Shown here: positions 7,371 through 15,166 of the stretch, in pieces
How positions within the stretch are numbered: the first letter of the stretch is position 1
How the letters are laid out: each line of letters starts with the position of its first letter
NCBI GenBank assembly: GCA_030039095.1
Contig: JASHQP010000122.1
Span: 1 to 21,866 of the forward strand
Length of the DNA stretch: 21,866 nt
From: Streptosporangiaceae bacterium
GTDB lineage: Bacteria > Actinomycetota > Actinomycetes > Streptosporangiales > Streptosporangiaceae
Direction: 5' to 3'
Made by a program: the position numbers and the translations under genes
The notes under the pieces: model-generated
What the model was told of the DNA's origin: nothing
Seen by the model: the letters and a program-made list of their open reading frames with translations, nothing else
The model's database searches: none

Positions 7371-10300
7371 GTTTTCCCGGCCCCCGGCACTCTCACCCAG
7401 CGCTCCATGCAGCTGAGCAGTTCCTCGGTGTCCACGGGCTTGGTGATGTAGTCGGTTGCCCCGGCCGCGAGGCTCTTGTCCCGGTCGCCCTGCATGGCGC
7501 GGGCCGTCACCGCGATCACCGGCAGGCCGCGAAGTTCCGGGATCTTGCGGATCGCCCCGGTGGTCGCGTAGCCGTCCTGTTCCGGCATCATCACGTCCAT
7601 CAGGACGACGTCGATGCCCGGGGTGCTGCGCAGCATCTCGATACCGGTCCGGCCGTCGGGCGCGTGCAGCACGGCCATCCCGTAGAGCTCGAGGATGCTG
7701 GTGATCGCGAAGGCGTTGCGCATGTCGTCGTCGACGATCAGGACCCTCTTGCCGCGCAGGCTGGCGTGTGACCCCGTGGGTGCCTTCGACCGCCTGGAAC
7801 GCTGCGCGCCCGGCGAGCCCGGCACCGAGCCGGCTGGTTTGGTGTTCTTGCCGCCCGCTGCGGCACTAGCCCCTCCCACCCCGCCCTTGGTCTTCCCGTT
7901 CGAGGCCACAACCCCGGCCGGCTGGGCCGGTGCGTGCTCGTCGGCGGGCGGGATCACGGACGGCAGGTACAGCGTGAACGTGCTGCCCTCGCCGGGGACG
8001 CTCTCGGCCGTCAGCCGCCCGCCGAGCTGCGTGGCCAGCTCCCGGCAGATCGCCAGGCCCAGGCCGGTTCCGCCGTAGCGGCGGCTGGTGGTGCCGTCGC
8101 CCTGCTGGAACGCGCCGAAGATGACTTCCAGGTTCTGCTCGCTGATGCCCACGCCGGTGTCGGTGACCGCGAACGCGATCACCGGTGCTGCGGACCCGGG
8201 CGCGCTGCTGGCGGTGATCCGCAGCTCCACCCGTCCCTGCTCGGTGAACTTGACCGCGTTCGACAGCAGGTTGTGCAGGATCTGCCGGAGCCGCTGCCGG
8301 TCCGTGACCAGCTCGGCGGGCAGGCCGGACGGCAGCGGCCCAGCCACGAACTCGAGGCCCTTCTCCGTGGTCAGCGGGCGGAAGATGGCGCGGAGGTCGT
8401 CGACGAGGGCTCCGAGCGCGAACCGTTCCGGGTGCAGCTCCATCCTGCCGGCCTCCACCCGGGACAGGTCCAGGATGTCGTTGATGAGCTGCAGCAGGTC
8501 GGTCCCTGACGAGTGGATGACCTGTGCGTACTCGACCTGCTTGGGCGTCAGGTTCTGCTCCGCGTTCTGTGAGAGCAGCCGGGCCAGGATCAGCAGGCTG
8601 TTCAGCGGTGTGCGCAGTTCGTGCGACATGTTCGCGAGGAACTGCGACTTGTACCGCGATGCCAGGTCGAGCTCGCGGGCGCGGTCCTCTAGTTCCTGCC
8701 TGGCCTGCTCGATCTCCACGTTCTTGATCTCGATGTCGCGGTTCTGCCTGGCGAGCTGCGCGGCCTTGTCCTCCAGTTCCTCGTTGGACCGCTGCAACTC
8801 GTCCTGGCGGACCTGGAGCTCGGAGGTGCGGGCCTGCAGCTCCGCGGCAAGCCGCTGCGACTCGGCCAGCAGCGCGTCGGTCCTCGAGTTGGCGATGATC
8901 GTGTTGACGTTGACCCCGATGGTCTCCATCAGCTGCTCCATGAAGTCCTGGTGCAGCTGGGTGAACCGGGTGAACGACCCGGCCTCGATGACCCCGAGCA
9001 CCTGGTCCTCGAAGACGATCGGCAGCACCATCAGGTTGACCGGAGCCGCCTCGCCGAGCCCCGAGGAAATCTTGACGTAGTCGGCGGGCAGGTCGGTGAC
9101 CACGATCGGCTTCCTGGTCCGCGCGACCTGGCCGATCAGCGACTGGCCCAGGCGGAACTGGCTCGGCGCCTCGATGTCGGCGCGCAGCCCGTAGCCGGCA
9201 ATGAGCCGCAGCCGGGTCTCGCCGCCGCTGGTCTCGGCGAGGAAGAACGTGCCGTGCTGGGCGCCGACGAGCGGGACCAGGTCATCCATGATCAGCTCCG
9301 CGACCATGCGGAGATCCCGGTGGCCCTGCAGCTGGGCGGCGATCCGGGCGAGATTCGACTGCAGCCAGCCCTGGTCCTCGTTGGCCCTGGTCGTCTCGCG
9401 CAGTGACTGGACCATCGCGTTGATGTTGTCCTTGAGCTCGGCGACCTCGCCCTGGGCCTCGACCGAGATCGACCGGGTCAGGTCGCCGGTGGCGACGGCG
9501 CTGGTCACCTCGGCGATCGCGCGGACCTGCCGGGTCAGGTTCCCGGCCAGCTCGTTGACGTTCTCGGTCAGCCGCTTCCAGGTGCCGGAGACGCCCTCGA
9601 CCTCGGCCTGTCCGCCGAGCCTGCCATCGCTGCCGACCTCCCTGGCGACACGGGTGACCTCGGCCGCGAACGACGACAGCTGGTCGACCATCGTGTTGAT
9701 CGTGGTCTTCAGCTCCAGGATCTCGCCGCGTGCGTCAACGTCGATCTTCCTCGACAGGTCGCCGTTGGCCACCGCGGTGGTGACCTGGGCGATGTTGCGG
9801 ATCTGGCTGGTCAGGTTGTTGGCCATCGAGTTGACGTTGTCGGTCAGGTCCTTCCAGGTCCCCGCGACGTGCGGAACCAGGGCCTGGCCGCCCAGCATGC
9901 CCTCGGTGCCCACCTCGCGGGCCACCCGCGTCACCTCGCCGGCGAACGCCGACAGCCGGTCCACCATCGTGTTGAGCGTGGTCTTCAGCTCCAGGATCTC
10001 CCCGCGGGCGTCGACGGTGATCTTCTGGCTAAGGTCTCCCTGTGCCACGGCGGTGGCCACCTGGGCGATGTTGCGGACCTGGCTGGTCAGGTTGCCCGCC
10101 ATGAAGTTCACCGAGTCGGTAAGGTCCCGCCACGTCCCGCCCACACCGGGCACCCGCGCCTGGCCGCCCAGCATGCCCTCGGTGCCCACCTCGCGGGCCA
10201 CCCGCGTCACCTCGTCCGCGAACGCCGACAGCCGGTCCACCATCGTGTTGAGCGTGGTCTTCAGCTCCAGCATCTCGCCCCGGACGTCCACGGTGATCTT

Positions 10301-10675
10301 CTGGCCGAGGTCGCCCCTTGCCACCGCCGTCGCGACCCGGGCGACGTCACGCACCTGCCCGGTCAGGTTGCCCGCCATCGAGTTGACCGAGTCGGTGAGG
10401 TCCTTCCAGCTTCCGGCCAGCCCCGGCACCTCGGCCTGCCCACCGAGCCGGCCCTCGCTGCCCACTTCGCGCGCGACCCGGGTCACCTCGGAGGTGACGA
10501 GCGCAAGCTGCTCGTTCATGCCGTTGAACACGGCCGCGATCTCGTCCATCAGCGGGTCATCCGCCGCGGGCAGACGGGTGCTGAAGTCGCCGCTGCGCAC
10601 CGCCGTCAAACCGGTCAGCAGGCGCTGCAGCCGGTTGTCCGCGGGCTGTCCCGCCCGGTCGGTGATCGTCGTCAT
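7367..10675 (-). CDS. Multi-HAMP hybrid histidine kinase (HAMP array-GAF-HisKA-HATPase-receiver)
   Basis: 1102 residues from ATG 10675, which has GGAG 5 nt upstream; the frame stays open to 11146 but that extension is Arg/Pro/Ala-rich and non-coding in character. No transmembrane helix, so a soluble kinase. Residues about 20-430 are a HAMP array with an exact 92-residue period ([10 protein letters not shown] at 63, 155, 247, 339), similar to the NIK1-type group III kinases of fungi and to known actinobacterial HAMP kinases. A GAF domain follows at about 455-595, a coiled coil at about 600-672, HisKA with phospho-accepting H685 ([13 protein letters not shown]), HATPase_c with N802/N806 and GVGIS / GGTGLGLAI at about 795-905, a Gly/Ala/Pro linker, and a receiver at about 975-1095 with D1027 and K1079. 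First gene of a three-gene operon; no DNA-binding output domain, so phosphotransfer or protein contact must pass the signal on. Confidence 0.95.
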   Translation of the reverse strand: MTTITDRAGQPADNRLQRLLTGLTAVRSGDFSTRLPAADDPLMDEIAAVFNGMNEQLALVTSEVTRVAREVGSEGRLGGQAEVPGLAGSWKDLTDSVNSMAGNLTGQVRDVARVATAVARGDLGQKITVDVRGEMLELKTTLNTMVDRLSAFADEVTRVAREVGTEGMLGGQARVPGVGGTWRDLTDSVNFMAGNLTSQVRNIAQVATAVAQGDLSQKITVDARGEILELKTTLNTMVDRLSAFAGEVTRVAREVGTEGMLGGQALVPHVAGTWKDLTDNVNSMANNLTSQIRNIAQVTTAVANGDLSRKIDVDARGEILELKTTINTMVDQLSSFAAEVTRVAREVGSDGRLGGQAEVEGVSGTWKRLTENVNELAGNLTRQVRAIAEVTSAVATGDLTRSISVEAQGEVAELKDNINAMVQSLRETTRANEDQGWLQSNLARIAAQLQGHRDLRMVAELIMDDLVPLVGAQHGTFFLAETSGGETRLRLIAGYGLRADIEAPSQFRLGQSLIGQVARTRKPIVVTDLPADYVKISSGLGEAAPVNLMVLPIVFEDQVLGVIEAGSFTRFTQLHQDFMEQLMETIGVNVNTIIANSRTDALLAESQRLAAELQARTSELQVRQDELQRSNEELEDKAAQLARQNRDIEIKNVEIEQARQELEDRARELDLASRYKSQFLANMSHELRTPLNSLLILARLLSQNAEQNLTPKQVEYAQVIHSSGTDLLQLINDILDLSRVEAGRMELHPERFALGALVDDLRAIFRPLTTEKGLEFVAGPLPSGLPAELVTDRQRLRQILHNLLSNAVKFTEQGRVELRITASSAPGSAAPVIAFAVTDTGVGISEQNLEVIFGAFQQGDGTTSRRYGGTGLGLAICRELATQLGGRLTAESVPGEGSTFTLYLPSVIPPADEHAPAQPAGVVASNGKTKGGVGGASAAAGGKNTKPAGSVPGSPGAQRSRRSKAPTGSHASLRGKRVLIVDDDMRNAFAITSILELYGMAVLHAPDGRTGIEMLRSTPGIDVVLMDVMMPEQDGYATTGAIRKIPELRGLPVIAVTARAMQGDRDKSLAAGATDYITKPVDTEELLSCMERWVRVPGAGKT
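9386..10489 (-). repeat. Four in-frame 276-bp HAMP-unit repeats
   Basis: Units of exactly 92 codons start at 10489, 10213, 9937 and 9661 (reading leftwards). Stretches at about 9895-9988 and 10171-10264 differ at only a few positions over about 90 nt, far beyond protein conservation alone. This points to recent duplication or gene conversion inside the gene. Confidence 0.85.
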
Positions 10676-10766
10676 CGGGACTCCTTCGCTACACAGGGCA
10701 GATTCGTCATGGCAGAGCGAGAGCTGTTCACCGAACCCGCCGCGCCCACCCCTGGCCAGCACATGC

Positions 10767-10784
10767 GACAGGACCGATCCTGTC
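10767..10784. promoter_or_regulatory. Perfect inverted repeat in the divergent kinase/phosphatase promoter region
   Basis: GACAGGA-CCGA-TCCTGTC, 7-bp perfect arms with a 4-nt centre, lies between the divergent kinase (start 10675) and ANTAR-PP2C phosphatase (start 10882 or 10816) genes. Spacing and symmetry suit a dimeric DNA-binding regulator. It could instead be an RNA hairpin in a leader. No clear -10/-35 pair was identified on either strand of this gap. Confidence 0.45.
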
Positions 10785-10881
10785 ACTCCCCGGGTAGGCG
10801 GAGAATAGTCAGCAGATGGCAGAACACGCGGTAGCGTGTGGCTCCGCCTGGCTGGTGGGGTGGCGGGAAGGCAGGGCAGGC

Positions 10882-13176
10882 GTGGCAGAATCGGGCGGAC
10901 CCGAGATCGCGCGGCTGAGGGCGCTGATCGCCCGGCAGCGGCGCGAGCTCGACACCGTCCGCTCCCGGGCCACGGCCCGCTCGGTCGTCGACGTCGCCAC
11001 CGGCATGCTGATGGAACAGCTGCATTGCTCGCCCGCGCAGGCGCGGCGCCAGCTGCGCCGCCTGGCCGCTGAATCCGGGGAAGCCGTCGCGAGCCTGGCC
11101 GCGCAGATCGCGGGCCGGCAGACCCCCGGCGGGCCCGCCGAGGCACCGGATCCCGCCTCGGGCAGGCTCAGCCTTGCCTGGGCGTCGGCCGAGGGTGCGC
11201 CCGACGGCGACGCCGTGGCTGCCGCCCTGCTCGACGAGGTGCTCGCCCCGGCCGGGGCGGTCGCGGTCGCGCTCTGGCTGATCGAGCCGGACGGCGGCCT
11301 CGAGCTCGCCGGGCAGGCGGGGTTCGGGGAGCGCGAGGCGGGCCGCTGGCGCCGGATACATCCGGACATGCCGTCCCTGCCCCAGGACGTGACGCGCACC
11401 GGGGCCGAAACCTGGTGGCTGGCGGGCCCGCCACCCGGCGATGACCGGCCGCTGATGGGCCGCTGGCCCGGCGGGGCCAGGGCAGGGCTGCCGCTGCACG
11501 ACTCCGGGGCGCTGATGGGTGCGATGTTGATCTGCTGGCCGGGGCAGCTCGACGATTTCCCCGATGAGCTGCGCCGCCAGCTGATCGCGCTCGCCGATCT
11601 CGCCGCTCATGCGCTCGCCGCCCAGCGTCCCGGCGGGCACCAGGCGGCCAGGCACCGGGCGTCCTGGATCTTCGGCCTGATGGACGGGCTGCTCGAGGGG
11701 TTCATGTTCTTCCGCGCCGTCCGGGACGACGGCGGTGAGGTCACCGATTTCCGCGTCGATCACGTCAGCGCCCGGTTGCGCGACCCCGCCGGGCGCGGGG
11801 CCGCCGAGCTGGCCGGCCGCTCGCTGCTCGAGCTGTACCCCGATGCGGCGCTGGCCGGGGGCATGTTCGACAGGTGCGTGCAGGCGCTGGCCACGGGCGA
11901 ACCGCAGTACGTGGCCGCCGAGGCTGGGACCGCCCAGACCGCCGGGGCCGGGACCACGCCCGCCCCCGCTGCCCGGATTGCCCCGCTCTACGACGGCGTG
12001 GCGATCGTGTGGCGCCCGGCGGACGACACCGACCGCCTCGCCACCCTCCTGCAGCACGCCCAGCGGCTGGGCCGGATCGGCAGCTGGGAGGAGAACATGC
12101 GGACCGGCGAGGTGCACTGGACCGAGCCGACGTTCGCGCTCTTCGGGCAGCCCCGCGGTGCCCCGGTGCCGATCGCGGATCTGACGTCCCGGGTCCCCGC
12201 CGACGACGTTCCCGTCGTGCAGGGCTTCCGTGACACGCTGCTCACCGAACGCCGGGAGAGCGCCGCCGCGTTCCGGGTCATCCGGCCCGACGACGGCAGC
12301 GTGCGCCAGATCCGTGCCTATGCCGAACCGGTTGTCGACCCGGCCGGTGCGGTGGTCGCCGTCAGGGGCGCGTACCAGGACCTCTCGGCGGACTACCACA
12401 CCCGGGTGGCGTTCGCCGCCGCGCGCGAACAGCTCGCGGATACCGAGGAGCGAGCGGCCGAGGAGCACCGCCTCGCGGTGCGGCTGCAGCAGGCCATCAC
12501 CCCCCGGTCGGCGGAACCGGTAGCGGCGGCCGGGCTCGACGTCGCCGCGCGGTACCGGCCGTCCGGGCCGGGAAACCTGGTCAGCGGGGACTGGTACGAC
12601 ACGGTCCTGATGCCAACCAAGGACGTACTCGTGGTGGTGGGGGACATCGCGGGCCACGGCCTGGACGCGGTAACCGGCATGGTTACCCTCCGCAACGGCC
12701 TGCGGGGGCTCTCGATCACCGGTGCGGGGCCGGGCACGCTGCTCGGCTGGCTGAACGGTGCCGCATGTCACTTCACCGACGGCATCATCGGCACGGCCGT
12801 TTGCGGGCTCTACAACCCGACCGACCGCACGCTGCGCTGGGCCCGGGCCGGGCACCTGCCACCGATCCTGGTCCGCGACGGCCGGGCGTGCGCGCTGCCG
12901 CCACCACATGGCCTGCTGCTCGGCGCCGACCCGGACGCCAAGTACGCGGAGACGACGACACCGATGCGGTTCGGCGACATCCTGCTGCTGTTCACCGATG
13001 GCCTCATCGAGCGCCGTGACAAGCCGATCGATGACGCCCTGGACGCGCTGATGCAGATCGCCAGCGGGGCGGCCGCGGCGCCCGGCGACATCGGTTCCTT
13101 TGCTGACCGCGTGGTGGCCGAGGCCTCATCCAACACCGACGACGATGCCTGTCTCGTTGCGATCCGGGTGCACTGA
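10882..13176 (+). CDS. ANTAR-GAF-PAS-PAS-PP2C serine phosphatase
   Basis: 764 residues from GTG 10882, chosen because purine-rich AAGGCAGGGCAGGC directly precedes it and because the protein then starts like ANTAR homologues; an in-frame ATG at 10816 would add 22 atypical residues. In order: ANTAR-like helical domain at about 5-80 (TARSVVDVATGMLMEQLHCS); GAF at about 95-250; PAS at about 258-380; second PAS (PAS_3 type, GSWEENMRTGEVHWTEPTFA) at about 385-505; a helix at about 508-545; then PP2C at about 550-764 with D570/D573 (GDWYD), D588 (GDIAGHG), D706 (FTDGLIE) and an acidic DDD at 753-755. All metal ligands are present. Predicted cytoplasmic phosphatase of STAS antagonists. It is divergent from the multi-HAMP operon and convergent with the second STAS gene. 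An RNA-binding ANTAR fold fused to a PP2C output is an unusual order, though it occurs in actinomycetes. Confidence 0.92.
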   Translation: MAESGGPEIARLRALIARQRRELDTVRSRATARSVVDVATGMLMEQLHCSPAQARRQLRRLAAESGEAVASLAAQIAGRQTPGGPAEAPDPASGRLSLAWASAEGAPDGDAVAAALLDEVLAPAGAVAVALWLIEPDGGLELAGQAGFGEREAGRWRRIHPDMPSLPQDVTRTGAETWWLAGPPPGDDRPLMGRWPGGARAGLPLHDSGALMGAMLICWPGQLDDFPDELRRQLIALADLAAHALAAQRPGGHQAARHRASWIFGLMDGLLEGFMFFRAVRDDGGEVTDFRVDHVSARLRDPAGRGAAELAGRSLLELYPDAALAGGMFDRCVQALATGEPQYVAAEAGTAQTAGAGTTPAPAARIAPLYDGVAIVWRPADDTDRLATLLQHAQRLGRIGSWEENMRTGEVHWTEPTFALFGQPRGAPVPIADLTSRVPADDVPVVQGFRDTLLTERRESAAAFRVIRPDDGSVRQIRAYAEPVVDPAGAVVAVRGAYQDLSADYHTRVAFAAAREQLADTEERAAEEHRLAVRLQQAITPRSAEPVAAAGLDVAARYRPSGPGNLVSGDWYDTVLMPTKDVLVVVGDIAGHGLDAVTGMVTLRNGLRGLSITGAGPGTLLGWLNGAACHFTDGIIGTAVCGLYNPTDRTLRWARAGHLPPILVRDGRACALPPPHGLLLGADPDAKYAETTTPMRFGDILLLFTDGLIERRDKPIDDALDALMQIASGAAAAPGDIGSFADRVVAEASSNTDDDACLVAIRVH

Positions 13177-13193
13177 GGCGGCGCACGCTCGGC

Positions 13194-13208
13194 CCGGGGG
13201 TCCCCCGG
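13194..13208. terminator. Possible bidirectional terminator
   Basis: CCGGGGG-T-CCCCCGG lies between the ends of the convergent phosphatase (13176) and STAS (13214) genes. The stem would be about 5-6 bp in practice. No T-run; position is the main support. Confidence 0.4.
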
Positions 13209-13213
13209 CTAGC

Positions 13214-13567
13214 TCAGTCGGCGGCCGACAGCCCGGCCGCGATCGCCTCATCCACGGTGTCGTACATCGGCAGGCGCTCGGCCAGGCCGGTGATCCAGAG
13301 CGTCTTCGTGTGCCGGTACCGCGCCCCGGCCAGCGCCAGCATCCCGCCAGCGGCCTGCAGCCGCTTCCAGTGGCCCACGATCACCGCCAGCGAGCTGGTG
13401 TCCATGAAGTCCACTTCCGACAGGTCGAGGACGATCCAGCGCTGCTTGCGCCGCGCGCTGGTCAGGCGCTCGTCGAGCTGGCGGCTGGTCACGATGTCAA
13501 GCTCACCACCCACCGTGACGATCTCGCACTCGCCACGGCGCTCGGACGAGAGGCGGAGCTCCGTCAC
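13214..13567 (-). CDS. STAS-domain anti-sigma factor antagonist with atypical phosphosite
   Basis: 117 residues from GTG 13567, which has GGAGG 5 nt upstream; the longer frame's GTG at 13573 overlaps that site. One complete STAS domain (GGELDIVTSRQLDERL, VLDLSEVDFMDTSSLAVIV). The loop reads D56-T57-S58-S59-L60, so Thr replaces Ser at the residue directly after Asp that is phosphorylated in SpoIIAA/RsbV, and Ser replaces the usual Gly at 59. Thr can still be phosphorylated, but kinase preference or binding may differ from the first STAS protein. It lies between a PP2C phosphatase and the HATPase anti-sigma gene, its probable modifying enzyme and partner. Confidence 0.92.
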   Translation of the reverse strand: MTELRLSSERRGECEIVTVGGELDIVTSRQLDERLTSARRKQRWIVLDLSEVDFMDTSSLAVIVGHWKRLQAAGGMLALAGARYRHTKTLWITGLAERLPMYDTVDEAIAAGLSAAD

Positions 13568-13667
13568 GCGCACCTCCGCATCACCAGCCAGCTCCGGGAC
13601 GCCCTGCCCTCCTCATCGTATGCTGGGCGGGCCCGCCTGGCCCCGCAGGCGCATACGCCCTGCCTAC

Positions 13668-13692
13668 GCATAAGTGTGTTACGCGGGGGAAG
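13668..13692 (+). promoter_or_regulatory. Weak SigB/SigF-like promoter before the anti-sigma gene
   Basis: GCAT (13668-13671), 15 nt, GGGAAG (13687-13692) fits the loose GNNT-N14-16-GGG pattern and has the same -10 as the element at 14997. It lacks the GTTTGAG core. The distance to ATG 13751 (about 50 nt leader) is reasonable. The degenerate -35 makes this uncertain. Confidence 0.25.
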
Positions 13693-13750
13693 CTATCGCC
13701 CGATGAGCCCGCGTCCGGCACGCACACTGACAGGAGGGTCGGGGCACTCG

Positions 13751-14686
13751 ATGGCTGACGCTCGTGACGAGAGCTTGCGTCACGTCGCATTCTTCTACCG
13801 TGACCAGGCCGAGCGCCGTGCGCAGGTCCTGGGCCTGGTGCGGGCAGGACTGGCGCGGGGCGAGCCGGCATTCGTCGCGTTGCCGGGGGATGAGGCGCAT
13901 CTGCTCGCCGACCAGCTGGACGCGGAGCCCGGGGAGCTGCTGTGCGCCGACATCTGCGACGCGGGCCGTAACCCGGCGCGGCTGATCCCGGAAGTGCGCG
14001 CGTTCATCGACAAGCACGCCGGCGAACGCGTGCTCGTCGTCGGCGAGGCATGCTGGCCGGGTCGGTCACCGTCGGAACTGCGCGAAGCCACCCGGCACGA
14101 GGCGCTCATGAATCTCGCCTTCGCCGGGTCAGCGGCCACGATCACCTGCGCGTACGACGCCGCGCGGCTGCCCGCGTCCGCCATCGCCGACGCCACGTGG
14201 ACCCATCCGGAGTATCTCGCCAGCGGCGAGCCGGTCACCGCGCCGGCCCACCGGCCGACGTGGGACGTCCCGTCCGACTGTGACCGGCCGCTGCAGGCGC
14301 CGCCCGCGGACGCGGAGAGCCTCACATACGACACCGACCTGGCACCGGTGCGCAGGATGGTGGAGCGCCATGCTCGTGACGCCTCACTTGGCGCGGACCG
14401 GCTCGCCGACCTGGTCCTCGCGGCCAGTGAGGTTGCCGCGAATACCCTTGACCACACCGGTTCGGGCGGCACGTTCCAGGTATGGCGCAGCCACGACGAA
14501 ATTCTCTGCCAGGCACACGACCAGGGATGGATCATCGATCCGCTCGCCGGGCGGGTAAGACGCGGCCCCGACGGCCGCGGCCACGGCCTCTACCTGGTGA
14601 ACCAGGTGTGCGACCTGGTCGAGATCAGGACCGGGCCTGCCGGGACCACGATCCGGATGCACATGCGCCTGCCGTCCTTTTCCTAA
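13751..14686 (+). CDS. MEDS-domain + HATPase anti-sigma factor (RsbA/RsbW-like)
   Basis: 311 residues from ATG 13751; AGGAGGG lies upstream with a long spacer (12 nt). The N-terminal MEDS domain at about 8-155 begins HVAFFYRDQAERRAQVL and includes VGEACWPGRSPSELREATRHE. A HATPase_c domain of the GHKL serine-kinase type occupies about 190-305: N-box with E227 and N231 (ASEVAANTLDH), then a G-rich lid GRGHGLYLV at 275-283. It lacks a His phosphorylation domain. Family role: bind and inhibit the SigB/F-type sigma factor and phosphorylate STAS antagonists. It is the only stand-alone anti-sigma kinase in the window and so the likely hub for both STAS proteins and the sigma factor at 3829 (inference). 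The N-terminal sensor domain could modulate kinase activity. A hairpin overlaps the stop codon. Confidence 0.9.
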   Translation: MADARDESLRHVAFFYRDQAERRAQVLGLVRAGLARGEPAFVALPGDEAHLLADQLDAEPGELLCADICDAGRNPARLIPEVRAFIDKHAGERVLVVGEACWPGRSPSELREATRHEALMNLAFAGSAATITCAYDAARLPASAIADATWTHPEYLASGEPVTAPAHRPTWDVPSDCDRPLQAPPADAESLTYDTDLAPVRRMVERHARDASLGADRLADLVLAASEVAANTLDHTGSGGTFQVWRSHDEILCQAHDQGWIIDPLAGRVRRGPDGRGHGLYLVNQVCDLVEIRTGPAGTTIRMHMRLPSFS

Positions 14687-14695
14687 CGGACGGCA
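14670..14695 (+). terminator. Hairpin spanning the anti-sigma stop codon
   Basis: TGCCGTCC (14670-14677) pairs perfectly with GGACGGCA (14688-14695) across a 10-nt loop that contains the TAA stop. It is followed by the T-rich TGTCCTTGTTT, although the last part is also the -35 of the next promoter. Probable terminator or 3' stabiliser separating the anti-sigma transcript from the next gene. Confidence 0.55.
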
Positions 14696-14702
14696 TGTCC
14701 TT

Positions 14703-14726
14703 GTTTGAGCGCCGGGTGGCGGGCAG
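14703..14726 (+). promoter_or_regulatory. SigB/SigF-type promoter before the hydrophobic protein gene
   Basis: GTTT (14703-14706), 14 nt, GGGCAG (14721-14726); same spacing and same -10 hexamer as the element before the sigma gene, and the same GTTTGAG extension. Transcription would start near 14733, about 24 nt before the GTG start. Stress sigma factor control of this type of small membrane protein is plausible. Confidence 0.6.
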
Positions 14727-14756
14727 TAGAAGGCTGCGCAAGGAAAGGAGCCTGCC

Positions 14757-14930
14757 GTGGCCCTCATACTTCTCGTCCTACTGCTCGCCCTCATCCTCGG
14801 CGGACTTGGGTTCGCCGTCCACATCCTGTGGTGGATCGCCCTCGTGGTACTCGTGATCTGGCTGCTCGGATTCCTGTTCCGTGCCGCCGAAGGAGGAGGA
14901 CGCAGCCGCGGGCGCTGGTATCGCTGGTAG
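14757..14930 (+). CDS. 57-residue hydrophobic membrane protein
   Basis: Short gene from GTG 14757 with AAAGGAG 6 nt upstream. The protein is two hydrophobic helices, MALILLVLLLALILGGLGFA at 1-20 and, after VHILWW, a second at about 24-41, followed by a polar tail EGGGRSRGRWYRW. This pattern (LLALILxGxGFA, WWIA, WLLGF, R-rich RWYRW end) matches the small 'hydrophobic protein' common in Streptomyces and relatives, from family memory rather than a search. Codons are G/C-ending with few exceptions. Location is the cytoplasmic membrane; function unknown. It stands alone behind a stress-type promoter and before a hairpin terminator at 15035, directly after the anti-sigma gene. Confidence 0.85.
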   Translation: MALILLVLLLALILGGLGFAVHILWWIALVVLVIWLLGFLFRAAEGGGRSRGRWYRW

Positions 14931-14977
14931 ATCGTGCCCGGGCGCGGACCCCCACCCCGCGCCCGGGCCCAGCCGTT

Positions 14978-15002
14978 GTTTGAGCGACGCGATCCTGGGA
15001 AG
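14978..15002 (+). promoter_or_regulatory. SigB/SigF-type promoter before a structured RNA segment
   Basis: GTTT (14978-14981), 15 nt, GGGAAG (14997-15002). The upstream block TTGTTTGAGCG is identical over 11 nt to that at 14701-14711. The predicted start point is near 15009, exactly where a hairpin-rich segment begins. No gene start with a ribosome site lies before the terminator at 15035-15078. Confidence 0.55.
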
Positions 15003-15008
15003 AGATCA

Positions 15009-15078
15009 GAGCACGGACAGTGCTTACGACGCAGGCACGCCCGCACGCCGTCATGGCGTGGTTGGGGCGTGCTTTTTT
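15009..15078 (+). ncRNA. Candidate ~70-nt small RNA (or terminated leader)
   Basis: The segment starts about 7 nt after a SigB/SigF-type -10 element. It has a 5' hairpin AGCAC-GGACA-GTGCT (15010-15024), a short single-stranded part TACGACGCAG, and a long terminator hairpin with T6 (15035-15078). There is no open frame with a ribosome site inside. The arrangement of promoter, hairpin, linker and intrinsic terminator is that of a free-standing bacterial small RNA. Alternatives: an attenuated leader of the glycosyltransferase gene (ATG 15167), or merely the terminator of the hydrophobic protein transcript with a chance promoter match. The promoter and exact ends are inferred. Confidence 0.45.
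15035..15078 (+). terminator. Strong intrinsic terminator
   Basis: Outer stem GCACGCCC (15035-15042) with GGGCGTGC (15065-15072), inner stem CACGCC (15044-15049) with GGCGTG (15055-15060), loop GTCAT, followed directly by TTTTTT (15073-15078). A full T-run is rare in such GC-rich DNA, so this is the clearest terminator in the window. It ends transcripts from the hydrophobic protein gene and/or the promoter at 14978, and would insulate or attenuate the glycosyltransferase gene. Confidence 0.85.
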
Positions 15079-15166
15079 GCGTTCGCCGTAGCTTCCCCGT
15101 TCCCGGGGGCAGGGCCGGCCCTCCCAGCCGCGCCGTGTCCCCCGGACACGAACCAGGAGGCTCGTG

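Noticed and set aside
9201..10808. 535-residue plus-strand open frame
   Set aside because: Antisense shadow of the repetitive HAMP array; its repeats mirror those of the kinase and it has no known domain.
10676..11146. N-terminal extension of the multi-HAMP kinase
   Set aside because: The frame is open but Arg/Pro/Ala-rich, lies opposite the divergent phosphatase gene, and ATG 10675 has a good ribosome site.
13100..13750. Extension of the anti-sigma gene leftwards to 13100
   Set aside because: It would run across the whole antisense STAS gene and the end of the phosphatase; the protein matches the MEDS family only from 13751.
14978..15078. Riboswitch for the glycosyltransferase gene
   Set aside because: The 5' part is too short for a known aptamer class and no alternative anti-terminator pairing was found by eye; kept as a small RNA or attenuated leader.
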